64,000 nt of DNA from Phragmites australis. Taxonomy: Eukaryota; Streptophyta; Magnoliopsida; Poales; Poaceae. Within the stretch, counting starts at the first letter, position 1; each line of letters starts with the position of its first letter. Shown in pieces: positions 33,891 to 44,857 of this stretch. Below the pieces are notes generated by a model. The model had not been told where the DNA came from and made no database searches. It saw only the letters and a list, made by a program, of their open reading frames with translations. The stretch is taken from NCBI RefSeq assembly GCF_958298935.1, contig NC_084923.1, positions 28,240,501-28,304,500 on the forward strand, written 5' to 3'. The position numbers and the translations under genes are program-made.

Positions 33891-34672
33891 TGAAGCATGT
33901 TTCCCCAATCTTCCGAAAGGTAATATGATAATTGCCAAGATACGGTTGACCTCACCAAGAAGGGTTTTCCTGCAAGTGAATCGAGAAAACAGGTAAGAAT
34001 AAGTAGTTGCAATCGGAATATTGCTAATTACAAATGAAGTGCTCGAGTTGGGGTTCAACAAACCAATAAACAGTGAAACTGTCTAAAACGGGATAATCTA
34101 AGATACACCCAAGCCTAAACTACGATAGCTACTATGTATATATAGGAGAGACATGAGGAGGTCAACCTAGGGTTATGCAACCATGGAAACAAGCGTACAC
34201 AACATGGATTCTGACCCCGACACAATTACAAGACCCAACAGGGTCCAAAATAGTGGAGCAACACCTTATTTCTTTGACCCTGACTAAACTATAAGGAATA
34301 TTTGGTCAAGCTCATATCCATTGGAAAGGGCTCGTCATAAGCTTTCCATAATACCCAAGATTACCTAAAACAGACTTCGTATGAGAGAGTTATGACCTCG
34401 ACCATAACCATGACTAGAGCTCAACGTCGAGCCCAACTAGACTTGGCCTTCGAGGGGTGACGTCCGGGTAAGGTTGTGGTGCTTCTCCCACATTCCTAAG
34501 CAATAAAACATCACAAGAATTTAGTAGTAATCCATCTAAGGAAGCATGAATAGCAAGGAACGAGTTCACCTGGTGGTCTAATTATCGTGCACATGCTCTT
34601 GTAATTGGTCCTTGTATGATTTGAGGATTATTTGTCGTATTGATCGTATCCGAAAGAGCCATGGGCTCATCA
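33891..34672 (-). repeat. 3' LTR of C/E
   Basis: It aligns with 60586-61018 plus 62151-62686. On the minus strand it starts TGATGAGCCCATGG at 34672. It lacks about 110 bp present at 60620-60730. A TATATATA box is readable near 34135-34142. Confidence 0.85.
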
Positions 34673-35640
34673 TTCTCCCCCTCTTGAATCGGAGTCATCC
34701 TCGACTCAAGCTCTTCTTCTTCTCCCAAGTAGGGCTTCAGATATGAAATGTTAAATGTGGGACTAACCCCTAAATCTGTAAGTAGGTCCAATTTGTATGC
34801 ATTGTCATGGATTTTCTCAATTATCTTAAATGGTCCATCAGCTCTAGACATCAATTTTGACTTTCTTAGTTCGGAAAACCTATCCTTCTTCAAATGCAAC
34901 CAAACTAAATCACCCGGTTCAAATTTTATTTCCTTCCAACCTTTACTTTCAGCAATCATATACTTTTCAGTCATGCTCTCTATATTCCTTTTAGTGGTTT
35001 CATGCAACTTAGAATAAATTTAGCATATTTCTTAGCATTTATATTAAGTCTTTTAAAAGTAGGCAAAGGAAGTAAATCAATAGGAGTACTAGGATTAAAT
35101 TCATACACTATCTGGAACGGACTTACCTTGGAGGTGGAGTGTACCAACCTATTGTAAGCAAATTCAATATGTGTTAAACACTCTTCTCACGTCCTCAAAT
35201 TTTTCTTTCGAACTGCCCGTAACATGGTCGATAATGTGCGGTTGATAACCTCTGTTTGACCATCAGTTTGAGGATGACACATAGTAGAAAATAGCAGCTT
35301 CATTCCCAAGTGATCTCCAAAAGTGACTCAAAAACTTTGCATCACGATCCGAGACAATAGTATTGGGTACTCTATGTAGTTGAGTGATTTACCTGAAAAA
35401 CAAATCAGCTATGTTTGTAGCATCATGCTCTTGTGACAAGGTATAAAATGTACCATTTTAGAAAAACGATCCACAATTACAAATATGCTATCCCTGCCCC
35501 TTTTTTTCTTAGGCAATCCTAAAACAAAATCCATGAAAATAACCTACCAAGTTGCACTAGGAATAGGAAGAGGCATGTAAAGACCATGTGGATGTAAACG
35601 AGACTTAGCTTTATTGCATGTGGTGGAACGTGACACATAG
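34582..35640 (-). pseudogene. Integrase remnant of C/E, tail reaching into LTR
   Basis: The last 141 codons (35007-34582) are open: [16 protein letters not shown], the GPF module ADGPFKIIEKIHDNAYKL, the acidic ELESRMTPIQEGENDE, and GPITRACAR after the LTR boundary at 34672. The core (35010-35640) is readable only in pieces, for example [15 protein letters not shown] near 35265-35230. Many stops. Confidence 0.8.
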
Positions 35641-35656
35641 GGCTCGACGTCACGTC

Positions 35657-36460
35657 TCATCTTTGGCCAAAACAAATGATTGGCCAACACTCTTCAGTCT
35701 TCTTTGCTCCAAAATGTGCCATCAATCCTATTCCATGCGCCTCCTGCAACAACAAAAGACGAACGGAGCTAGCTAGAATGCATAGGTTTTTAGCACGATA
35801 GAGCAATCCTTCATTCAGCACATATTTATTCCATGTCTTCCCTTCTTTACAATGTTCAAGCACTTCTGTAAAGTCCAAATCAGCAGCATATAAGTCCTTA
35901 ATTGTCTCCAAACCAAAAATCTTATGATTAAGTTGAGGTAACATGGTATAACACCTAAAAAGCGCATCAGCAATCACATTGTCCTTTCCTTTCTTATGTT
36001 TTATGACATATGGAAACGACTCAATAAATTCTACCCATTTAGCATGTCATTTATTCAGTTTAGCTTGACCTCTAATATGTTTCAGCGATTAATGATCAGA
36101 ATGTATAACAATTTCTTTGGTCCATAGATAATGTTGCCCAGTTTCAAGCACACGAACTAAAGCATACGATTCTTTATCATAAGTGGAATAATTTGGACTT
36201 GGCCAACTTAATTTCTCACTGAAATAAGCAACAGATCTACCTTCTTGAATTAGCACACCTCCAATTCCAATCTTACCAAAATCAGGGAGTTGGAGCAATG
36301 GAGCATGGTTGAGCTTCTCTTTCAACATCTTGAATGCTTGTTCTTGTACAGGTCCCCATTTGAAAACTACGCTTTTCTTTGTCAACACATTTAATGGAGC
36401 AGCAATGGTGCTGAAATCCTGCACAAATCGCTGATAGAAACCCGCAAGATTATGAAAGCT
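35657..36460 (-). pseudogene. RNase H and integrase N-terminus of C/E
   Basis: 36424-36089 gives [36 protein letters not shown] (the segment with the first catalytic Asp is deleted) and [20 protein letters not shown]. 35977-35657 gives the end of RNase H (IADALFR) and the HHCC start (EAHGIGLMAHFGAKKTEECWP). Frames do not connect. Confidence 0.8.
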
Positions 36461-36488
36461 TCTAACTTGAGTAACAATCTTAGGGGTT

Positions 36489-37320
36489 GGCTAGCTCTTT
36501 ATGGCTTCAATTTTTGCATCATCCACTTCTATTCCCTGTGGAGTAACAACATAGCCAAGAAAAGAAACTCGATCCATGCAAAAGGTGCACATTTTGAAGT
36601 TACCGAGCAAACGTGTATCTCTCAAAACATTAAAAACATGATGTAAATGATCAAAGTGTTGTTCTTGTGTCTTGTTGTAAATCAAGATATCATTAAAGTA
36701 TGCCACCACAAATCTACTAATGAAAGCACGTAAAACTTCGTTAATCAATCGTATGAAACTACTGGGTACATTAGTTAACCCAAAAGGCATTACTAACCTC
36801 TCATACAAACCAAACTTAGTTTGAAAAGTAGTTTTCCATTCATCTCCATGTTTCATCCTAATTTGGTGGTATCCACTTCGCAAGTCAATTTTAGTGAAAA
36901 TTATAGAACCACTCAACTCATGAAACATATCATATAACCGAGGGATAGGGTGACGATGTATTATAGTAATATTATTGATGGCTCTACAATCAACACACAT
37001 ACGCCAACTATCGTCTTTCTTAGGAACCAAAAGAACATGAACAACACAAGAGCTAAGACTTTCTCGTACATACCCGCGGTCCAAAAGGTCTTGGACTTGT
37101 CACCGTCTCTTCCGGGTTGGTCCTATATGCAGGACGGTTTGGCAAAGTTGCTCCCGGAATCATACCAATTTGATGTTCAATCCCTCGAATAGTTGGTAAT
37201 CTTGGAGGTACCTTTGCTGAAAATATATCCATAAACTCCTGCAAAAGGTTAATAACAGCAGAAGGCAAAGAGCTAGATATATTCTCGAGTGAAACTAAGG
37301 TGTCTTTGCATATCAAAGCA
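36489..37320 (-). pseudogene. Reverse transcriptase of C/E
   Basis: 37084-36491 is an almost intact RT core: [48 protein letters not shown] and VVAYFNDILIYN. The catalytic YFDD is YFND, so the first Asp is Asn. 37316-37053 holds the linker [25 protein letters not shown] in part. A frameshift near 37080 separates the two. Confidence 0.85.
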
Positions 37321-37867
37321 TAGCATGACAGCTCATTAGCTTATTTCAGCAAGGTCAGATTTAGTAGCTAGCATAACACACCCTTTCAGTCTAATTCCAT
37401 CGAACTTAGAAGTTGTTGTTTCTTTCTCCTTTTTTGGGTGGAAAAACTTTTTCTGCTACTTGCTGATTTTCATATTCATTCTCAAACTATTTTATCTTAT
37501 TTTCGGCTATCTCTTGATCACATTTCACAATTTCAGAAAGGGTTAAAGGTAGAAAAGTTATTTTCTTTCCTTTATGCAAAAGGGTGTACTTATTACTTCT
37601 ACTATGATGTGTTCCATCAGTATCAAATTTCGATGGTCATCCTAACAAAAGTAAACTTGCTTGTTGTTTGCATTACCATCACCTTACTATATCAAAATCA
37701 GCACAATCATGCATGGTATGAACCAATAGAAAAATGCAACCTAACTGTTTGCATTACCATCACCTTACTACTGTTGTTGAACTATTGAATATGATAAGGG
37801 TGAGGATGATTTCTTATTAGCAAGGCAAGCTTCTTGACCATATCTAAACTGACCAAGTTGTTCCAGC
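37321..37867 (-). pseudogene. Protease end and RT linker of C/E
   Basis: It corresponds to 50252-50700 of element B. The protease active-site half WNNLVSLDMVKKLA is readable at 37860-37810. A 25-nt sequence, TGTTTGCATTACC and the 12 bases after it, occurs twice, at 37665-37689 and 37746-37770. The first copy has no counterpart in B and looks like a local copy-paste. Confidence 0.7.
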
Positions 37868-37872
37868 TTCCT
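37868..37872. other. Left target-site duplication of solo LTR F (TTCCT)
   Basis: TTCCT here and at 58030-58034. Removing F and one copy restores CAGCTTCCTCCATCAATT, the protease active-site codons (minus-strand IIDGGSW) of C/E. Confidence 0.85.
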
Positions 37873-38526
37873 TGTCACATCCCAAAATTCCGATTTTGGG
37901 TTGTGAAAATTTTAAAACAATAAAATAACATTTTTCCTGATATTTGAAAGCTTTTCAACTAAATTTTAGAGTTTAACAAGAATTTTTTTTGTGTGATGAA
38001 AAATGTATTTATAAAATATTAAAATAGGTTAAGGAATTTTAAGGTTGGACAAATCCTTGTTCCCTTTTTTTCAACATTATCCAAAAATCCTCCATGGACA
38101 ATCTCATCTCACATCCTTTTGATCCAACCCAGCTTGCATTACTTTTCCTCAATGTTTTTCCCTCTAGACTGTGGTTCCAAACCAGCATCAAGCCATCAAC
38201 CTTGTATCAAGTTGGATTACTCGCATGACGGCCCACATGTGCGCTACAGCCAGCCCAAACTAGTTCTCTTGCTTGTGCATGTACCTGATCATTTCCATCC
38301 ACCTCCAATCGACATCGTCCCTTCGCATAGTAGCCAAGGGTGGCCAAAAAAGCTCGAGTTAGTGCTCAATCAAGATGCATTGACATCCATTTATCCTCTT
38401 TTAATTCATAGCAATTCAGAGTGGAAACCGCCGCTTTTATGGCCATAATGGCAATTGAAACAGGCCGCTGTTACTCCTCGTCGCTAGCCTCATCTTCTCA
38501 TGCTATTTCTGAGTTCAATACAGCCT

Positions 38527-38531
38527 GAAAT
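38527..38531. other. Left target-site duplication of element B (GAAAT)
   Basis: GAAAT here and at 54151-54155, directly outside TGATAG and CTCATCA. They join the two halves of F. Confidence 0.9.
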
Positions 38532-39443
38532 TGATAGATGCGCTGGTCCCGAAATTTCGATGAGAGGGGTAGATGTCGATTTAGGTGGAATAGACGTTGA
38601 CGATCCGACTACACCATCCAAGAACGTTGCGCCTTAGCGATCAATACACCAACTCCAGAAGTCGTTCGTGATCTTTCGGAGCATGATCAACCTAACCACG
38701 AGGGTATTTGTTCCTGCAAGTAATCGAAGAACGAGCAAGAACAAGATGAACAAGCAACTTAATTACGAATATAGATGTGAAGAGCACAATCTGAAAACAG
38801 AAGTGGCAGGGTTCCGAAAATAAGTAATCGGACGGTCTAGCCGACACACGCGTTTACAAGGTGAAGTAGCAAAAGCTAGATCTATTCTATCAAAACCCAA
38901 ACCCTAGGAGAGGGTGCTGTCTATTTATGAGATAGAAGAAGAGAAGTTTCGGCCAAAACACAGGAAGCCGAATTGGACTCTAATACAAGGCCCAAGTTTG
39001 ATTTGGACTGGAAAACAGACGTGACTCTCTTTAACGATTCCGGATAGCTCAAGAAGAATTTCGAGATGAGGCTGGATCCATCTGAAAGTAGACGAAATTA
39101 TCTTTTCATAAAGTACTCATGGGCCCCGAGAATCCTTCGGAAACAACAGTTATTACCTTTATCATTTGCTGCTATCAGGAGGGCCGAATCCGAATTGAAC
39201 TCACCTCCACTTATATACTTGGGCTTGTGTGGTTCTTCTCCCTGGTTCCTAAGGATAATAAAATCATCACAATAATTAAATAGTAATCCATTCCTGTAAA
39301 CATTTTTGGGAAGCCCTAGGAACAAGTTCACCTAATGATTAAGTTGGCGTGCTTGTGCTCGCGTTATTGGTCCTTCTATCATCTGTTCAGCGTGTTGTGT
39401 GGTAGGAGAAATGTGTGTATCCGTGTAAAGTATGTCCTCATCA
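38532..39443 (-). repeat. 3' LTR of B
   Basis: 912 bp, repeated at 53270-54150. A segment near 38640-38690 is about 30 bp longer than in the 5' copy. On the minus strand it starts TGATGAGGACATAC, closely similar to the start of D's LTR. A CATAAATA box lies near 38925-38935. Confidence 0.9.
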
Positions 39444-40005
39444 TCCTCCCATTCTTGCATTTGAGTCGTCCTCGACTCAAGCTCATCCTCTTCTCTCAAG
39501 TATGGCTTCAAATCTGCAATGTTAAAGGTGAGACTAACCCCAAAATCTGCAGGCAACTCCAGCTTATATGCATTATCATTAATCTTTGTAACACTTTAAA
39601 AGGACCATCAGCTCTAGGCATCAACTTTGATTTCCTCAATGCAGGAAATCAATCTTTTCTATAATGCAACCAAACCAAATCTCCAGGTTCAAAAGTTAAA
39701 AGCTTCCTCTCTTTACTGCCAGTAAGTTTATACTTAGCATTCATGTGCTCTATGTTTTGTTTAGTGGTTTCATGAATTTTTAACATAAATTCAGCATGTT
39801 GTTCCACATCAAAATTCAGATTTTCCGAAGATGGAAGAGATAACAAATCAATAGGAGCACGAGGAACAAAGCCATAGATAATTTGAAAAGGGCAAAGTTT
39901 TGTAGTAGAATGCATTGAACGATTATAAGCAAATTCAATATGAGGCAAGCATTCTTCCCATATCTTTATAATTTGTGTCAAAACAGCCCTAAGCATGGTA
40001 GACAA
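39332..40005 (-). pseudogene. Integrase C-terminal part of B, ending in LTR
   Basis: 40005-39649 reads [36 protein letters not shown] and [14 protein letters not shown]. 39556-39332 reads DFGVSLTFNIADLKPYLREEDELESR and GPITRAQARQLNH. The LTR begins at 39443, so the last about 37 codons are LTR-encoded. A frame break near 39650 separates the pieces. Confidence 0.8.
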
Positions 40006-40766
40006 AGTTCTATTAACAACTTCAGTTTGCCCATCAGTTTGGGGATGACAAGTTTAGTCCCCAACTTTCCCCATAATATTCTCCAAAAGTGGCTATGGAA
40101 CTTAGTGTCACGATCAGAAACAATTGTGTTTGGCACACCATGCAAGCGAACAATTTTATAGAAAAATAAATCAGCAATATGGGTAGAATCATCACTCTTA
40201 TGACATGGTATGAAGTGTGCCATCTTAGAGAACCTATCCACAACAACAAAAATGTTGTCCCTCCCCTTCTTTGTTCTAGGCAATCCTAAAACAAAGTCCA
40301 TAGAAATATCTTCCCAAGGAACATTAGGAATAGGTAGGGGCATATACAAATCATGAGGATTAAGTCGTGACTTAGCCTTTTGACATGTAGTGTAGCGAGC
40401 AAGGATGTCCTCCGTTTTCTTCACACTAAAATGTCCCATCAGCCCACCTCCGTGCACTTTCTGTAATAACAACAAACAAACGGAGCCAGCTGAAATGCAA
40501 AGCTTGTTATCTTTAAACACAAAACCATCACTAATGACAAATTTACTCCACGTTTTTCCCTCTTTACAATTCAGCAACACATCCTTAAAATCAGCATCAT
40601 GCTCATATCGCTCTTCTAATCCAAAAATTTTGAAGTCAAGTTGTGAAAGCATAGCATATCGCCTAGATAAAGCATCAGCAATAACATTCTCCTTTCCCTT
40701 TTTGTGTTTTATGACATAAGGAAAAGACTCAATAAACTCAACCCACTTCGCATGTCTACGGTTCAA
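39978..40766 (-). pseudogene. RNase H end and integrase core of B, with deletions
   Basis: A 262-codon open stretch: [31 protein letters not shown], then [18 protein letters not shown], where about 17 residues of the HHCC zinc region present in D are missing in frame. The integrase core follows ([29 protein letters not shown]). It then shifts frame at [11 protein letters not shown], where the [13 protein letters not shown] block should be; about 17 bases are deleted at 40054. The catalytic Glu therefore falls out of frame. Confidence 0.85.
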
Positions 40767-41074
40767 TTTTTCTTGACAGTAAATATGCTTTAAAGATTCG
40801 TGATCAGAGTGTATGACAAATTCTTTGGACCATAAATAATGTTGCCATGTCTCTAAAGTTCGAACTAGAGTATACTATTCTTTATCATAAATAGAATAGT
40901 TTAAACTAGGCCCACTCAACTTCTCACTAAAATATGCAACAGGTTTTCCTTCTTGTAACAACATGCCATCCAAACCAATTCTAATAGCATCACATTCTAG
41001 TTTGAAAGTCTTTAAAAAATCTGGAAGTTAGAGTAGTGGTGCATGTGTTAACTTATCTTTCAATGTGTTGAAGG
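40767..41074 (-). pseudogene. RNase H fragment of B left of D
   Basis: Minus-strand reading gives [34 protein letters not shown] and pieces of the D-E-D region, with stops at 40877 and 41029. It continues into 49231 across element D, after removal of D and one copy of CGTTC. Confidence 0.75.
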
Positions 41075-41079
41075 CGTTC
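41075..41079. other. Left target-site duplication of element D (CGTTC)
   Basis: CGTTC here and at 49226-49230, directly outside the TG and CA ends of D. Both lie in the pol of B. Confidence 0.95.
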
Positions 41080-42100
41080 TGATGAGGTCATCCCTAGCAT
41101 CGACAATAATATTATTAAGAATAAGGATGCAACTAATATTGTTGGTCCAGTTACACGAAAGCGGGCTAAACAATTAGAGAAGGAAATTCATTCCCAGGTG
41201 AATGCTAACCTTATTGTAATCAATGACAATATTTCAAATCATTCGATGCTTCCAAGTTGTTGTTTGAACATTCTTAGGAACGATGGCATATGCGCAAGAG
41301 CATGAGATGATGATGGTTTTTGTCCTCCAACAGTGTGGTGATCAGCTGGTTTGATGAGAGCATATTAAAGTACAGATCATAGAGTGTGGTGATCAGCTGG
41401 TTTGATGATGATAGGTGAAAGCTATCCCTAAATATCAATTACTATTTCTATATACAATTATTATACCACACCCTACATGCTAATTGCAGGAAGTAGATGT
41501 TTGGACGTACTAGAGAGAATAAAGGGAAGAAGAACCATTGAGCATGGACCTTAATTACTTTGTGATGACATCAGCAACAAGACTAGCGGCCAGCCCTTTA
41601 CTTCTCACGTCCACAAGCAAGCAAGGAAGCACAAGAGCCATCCAAAATAAGAGAAGTTAGAGGAAAACTATTCAGCTTCCATGTAATTATTTTATTGTGT
41701 GAACTGAACACAACCATTATCTCTATATGTATCCACGCACTAGAGGGGAGGGGGGACTTTTTTGGCTGCCATTTTCAGAACACTCATCTTTGAGATAATA
41801 TACGTGAGTCTTGAGAGGCTTACAAACTTGTTCTTTCGATTCCTGAGGGAGTTGTAGAACGCCGAACTGCAGTTCACCCAGTTCGTGCCTTCACGTCTAT
41901 ACGGCGTGATTGCGTGGTCTGGTTTTGTCGGTACGTGGAAGGGCGATTGTCTCGGTTGTTCGTCGCGTGTGCAAGATCTCGCGGTGCGCAGCCTCGTCGT
42001 CAGGTCACGCAACGATATTTATCAAGTTAGTGTGAGGATCCTTCGAGAAGATCGGGCCACAAAAGTCGCTCTCGTGTAATCTGTACACGTGCGCGCATCA
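41080..42100 (+). repeat. 5' LTR of D
   Basis: It starts TGATGAGGTCATCC and ends GCGCATCA. A 25-bp unit GTGTGGTGATCAGCTGGTTT plus five bases occurs twice, at 41333 and 41384. A weak TATA-like CTATATGTA lies near 41721. The first about 226 bp are identical to the end of the pol reading frame in the 3' LTR. Confidence 0.98.
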
Positions 42101-42102
42101 TC

Positions 42103-42115
42103 TGGTATCACAGCC
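42103..42115 (+). other. Primer-binding site of D, one mismatch
   Basis: TGGTATCACAGCC, two bases after the LTR. It differs from the initiator tRNA-Met complement (TGGTATCAGAGCC, intact in element A) at one base. Confidence 0.9.
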
Positions 42116-43015
42116 TACGTTTGCTCGGTAGGATCGATCTTGTTTTTGGTAGGATAGATTTTTTTTTTCAGTACCTACAGTCCACCAAAAAGCCATAAAA
42201 AAATCATACCTATAGCCTTTTCTTTGCGGCTGATCTGTAGTTTGCATTTTCGAGTTTTGAATCCTTTGAGTCTTGTCTAGTTGCTGTTTTTCCTTGGTAC
42301 ACACTCTTTGCTCAATTTTTTTTTTCCTCTCCTTCTCTTGTTTTTGATCTGAAGTTTAGCCTTCTTTTCTTTATATCTTCTCTCTGAAATACACACAAAA
42401 AAATCCCCACCCATCCCTCCCTTGATTTCTTTCACCTTTGCATAACAAACTTCTCAAGACTTCATTTTGTTGTTCTGCGCCACTCTATCTTTTGAAGTTA
42501 TGTGCTGTTTTTCCAAGTGGTATTGAGGAAAAAGGAGCAGCAATTCTGTTCAAAAAAAAAATAGAGAGACAAAAAAAAAAGATCCTGAAAAAAAAAAAAA
42601 ATAAAGAGAAGCAATTCAGTAAAGAAAAATATAGAAGAAACAAATGAGCTTTGGCAAGAGTAAGAAGTTTGAGCTGCAGTTCTGTTGGTGAAAGTTGTGT
42701 CTTTCTATTCATTTTGTTCACCCTTCTGCATCCCTGTCCATTTCTTTTCTCTTCCTTCTTAATCAGCAACTTAGACTTGTGCTTTGTTGGATTATTATTC
42801 GATTTTGCATCCCTACATTCAGCTTGCAGTCCACTAAATTTCACCCCACCAAGCCACACTCAAAGCATCAGCGAGCTGTACACCGTCATCTCTGGGACAA
42901 TCGTTCTTCCATTACTACTTGCTGCCACGGTTCTCACTTTCTCAGGGAGACAAAGAATTTGTTTGTAAGTGGTGAGGGAGTGTTCCACATATAATTTTTT
43001 TTTTCCTACACTAAC
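42116..43015 (+). other. Leader of D
   Basis: About 900 bp with no ORF leading into gag. It contains several A runs (42545-42605) and T runs. This untranslated leader would hold packaging signals, but no specific structure can be asserted. Confidence 0.8.
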
Positions 43016-44857
43016 ATGGGAGACCAAGGTGGGTCTGTTTCTGCTGCAGAGTTTCAGGAAATGCGCGAACAAATGCGCCAATTGACACAACAGCTACAAG
43101 CACTGCAAAATAATCTGCGCCATGCACCACATATGGAGGATGAAAATGATGACGGAGAACATGTAGAGGACGATGATCCTGCTGCTTTGGAGGCTGAGGC
43201 TGCACGTCTTCGGGCTGAGGCCGCACGTCGTGCCGCTGCAGGAGGCGGTGGCCGTGGACGTGGTGCTGGTGGTGGTCGTGGTGCTGGGTTCGGTTGTGCA
43301 CGTCGTGTTCCTATTATTGGGGCTGCAGCTTTTGATGGTGATGCTGATTTTGGATATCAAGAGGACCATCACGCAGGCCACCATGGTCACCGTGGTGGTT
43401 ACGATGATCGTGGAGGTGGTCACTTTGGTGCTTTTGGTGACCATCAATTTGGTGGTAATTATGGATATCGTGATAGGCGTCGCGGTGACCCAGACCGCCG
43501 CCGAGATGAAGATGGTTTGGGTAAAGTTAAAGTATCCATACCTGCATTTAACGGAAAAGAAAATGCAGGACATGATCGTATCACTTGGGAAGGTGGAACA
43601 AATATTTGATTTGTATGAGTACCCTGCTGAGAAGAAGGCAAAGCTGGCAGCACTTGAATTCAAAGGTTATGCCATCACGTGGTGGAATCAAGTCCGTGTA
43701 GAATACCATCGTGTGGGACATGATCGTATCACTTGGGAAGACATGAAGAGGGAAATGAGACGTCGTTTTGTTCCTGCATATTATTCTCGTGACTTACATT
43801 TACGACTGAAACGTCTTGTGCAAGGTGATCGCAGCGTTGATGAGTATTTTCAAGAAATGGAAATGTGCCTCCTTCGCACAGGTATCACTGAGGATGAGGA
43901 ATCCATGATGGCTCGTTTTTTGGTTGGCCTAAATAAGCCAATTGCTAACAAAGTGGACATGACCAGCTATACCAATCTCACGGAGTTGGTACATTTTGCA
44001 AAAAGGGCAGAACGCCAACTTGCTGAATCTTATAAGACTCGTGTTTTTCCAGCTGCTAACAATACTACCCCTTGGCGTCATCCACAACAGCAAGGTTCAG
44101 GTTCAAACACACCTTCCTCGCGAACACCTTTCACACCTCGTGCCGCTTCTACACCAACAAAACGGAATGAGGTAAAAGAAAAAAATGTTGGCTCCAATCA
44201 GATCTCCTCTACTGCTCCAGCTAAGAAGACAAGTAAAATTGAATGTTTTAAGTGTGGTGGTCATGGGCATAAGCAAGCAGAATGCCCCAATCGACGTGTT
44301 ATTTTAGCACTTGCAGATGGTTCTTATGATTCACAAAGTGAGGAGGAGGATGGCAACCATGACACAGATCCACAGGATGGCAATTTGGAAACTTTTGAAT
44401 ACGAAGCAGAGGATGGTGAATGTGAATTGGGACTGAATTGTTTAGCACTAAAGCATGTTCATCTTATTAGTGAGAACGACATGACACAAACCATTGGTCC
44501 TAGCTCTATGGAGGAAATTACTTGTGCTGATTTTGATGATCTGCTTGCTGATTTTGATGATTTGGACACTCATATTTCTCCACGAGAAGATATCCACAGT
44601 GAGCCTGCTACTGATCCTTCCAAGAGTACTTTTATCACCTTATTGGCTGCTCCCTGTCACAATTTTAGTAGCCAACAGGGCACTACTCTAGATGCTGCAC
44701 CATATCAAGTAGTCCCTGAAGTCATTTGTGCTCCAGAATCTGGCCCTGAACTGCCATTATTTCCATTGGCAATGATAAGTCAAACGCCTCAGAGCCCAAT
44801 TATTAATCGCTGCAACCTAAATATTTATCATCTAATTTTGGTTCACTACATCATTCT
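43016..44857 (+). pseudogene. gag of D, frameshifted by a 25-nt patch
   Basis: It starts MGDQGGSVSAAEFQEM at 43016. An N-terminal helical region, an Ala/Gly/Arg-rich and then His/Gly-rich low-complexity segment (about 43180-43480), the gag core (YAITWWNQVRVEYHRVG, about 43665; FLVGLNKPIANKVDMT, about 43920), and an intact CCHC knuckle CFKCGGHGHKQAEC at about 44245 follow, then an acidic linker. At 43568-43592 a 25-nt sequence identical to 43716-43740 replaces the expected DYFQWETK-like segment. It leaves a net loss of 2 nt against element A, so codons 1-185 and the rest are in different frames. A further -1 shift lies near 44807-44820 before protease. Confidence 0.9.

Noticed and set aside
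43094..43663. 189-codon minus-strand ORF opposite gag of D
   Set aside because: Thr/Ser/Ile-rich mirror of the low-complexity gag segment; a shadow of the real frame.
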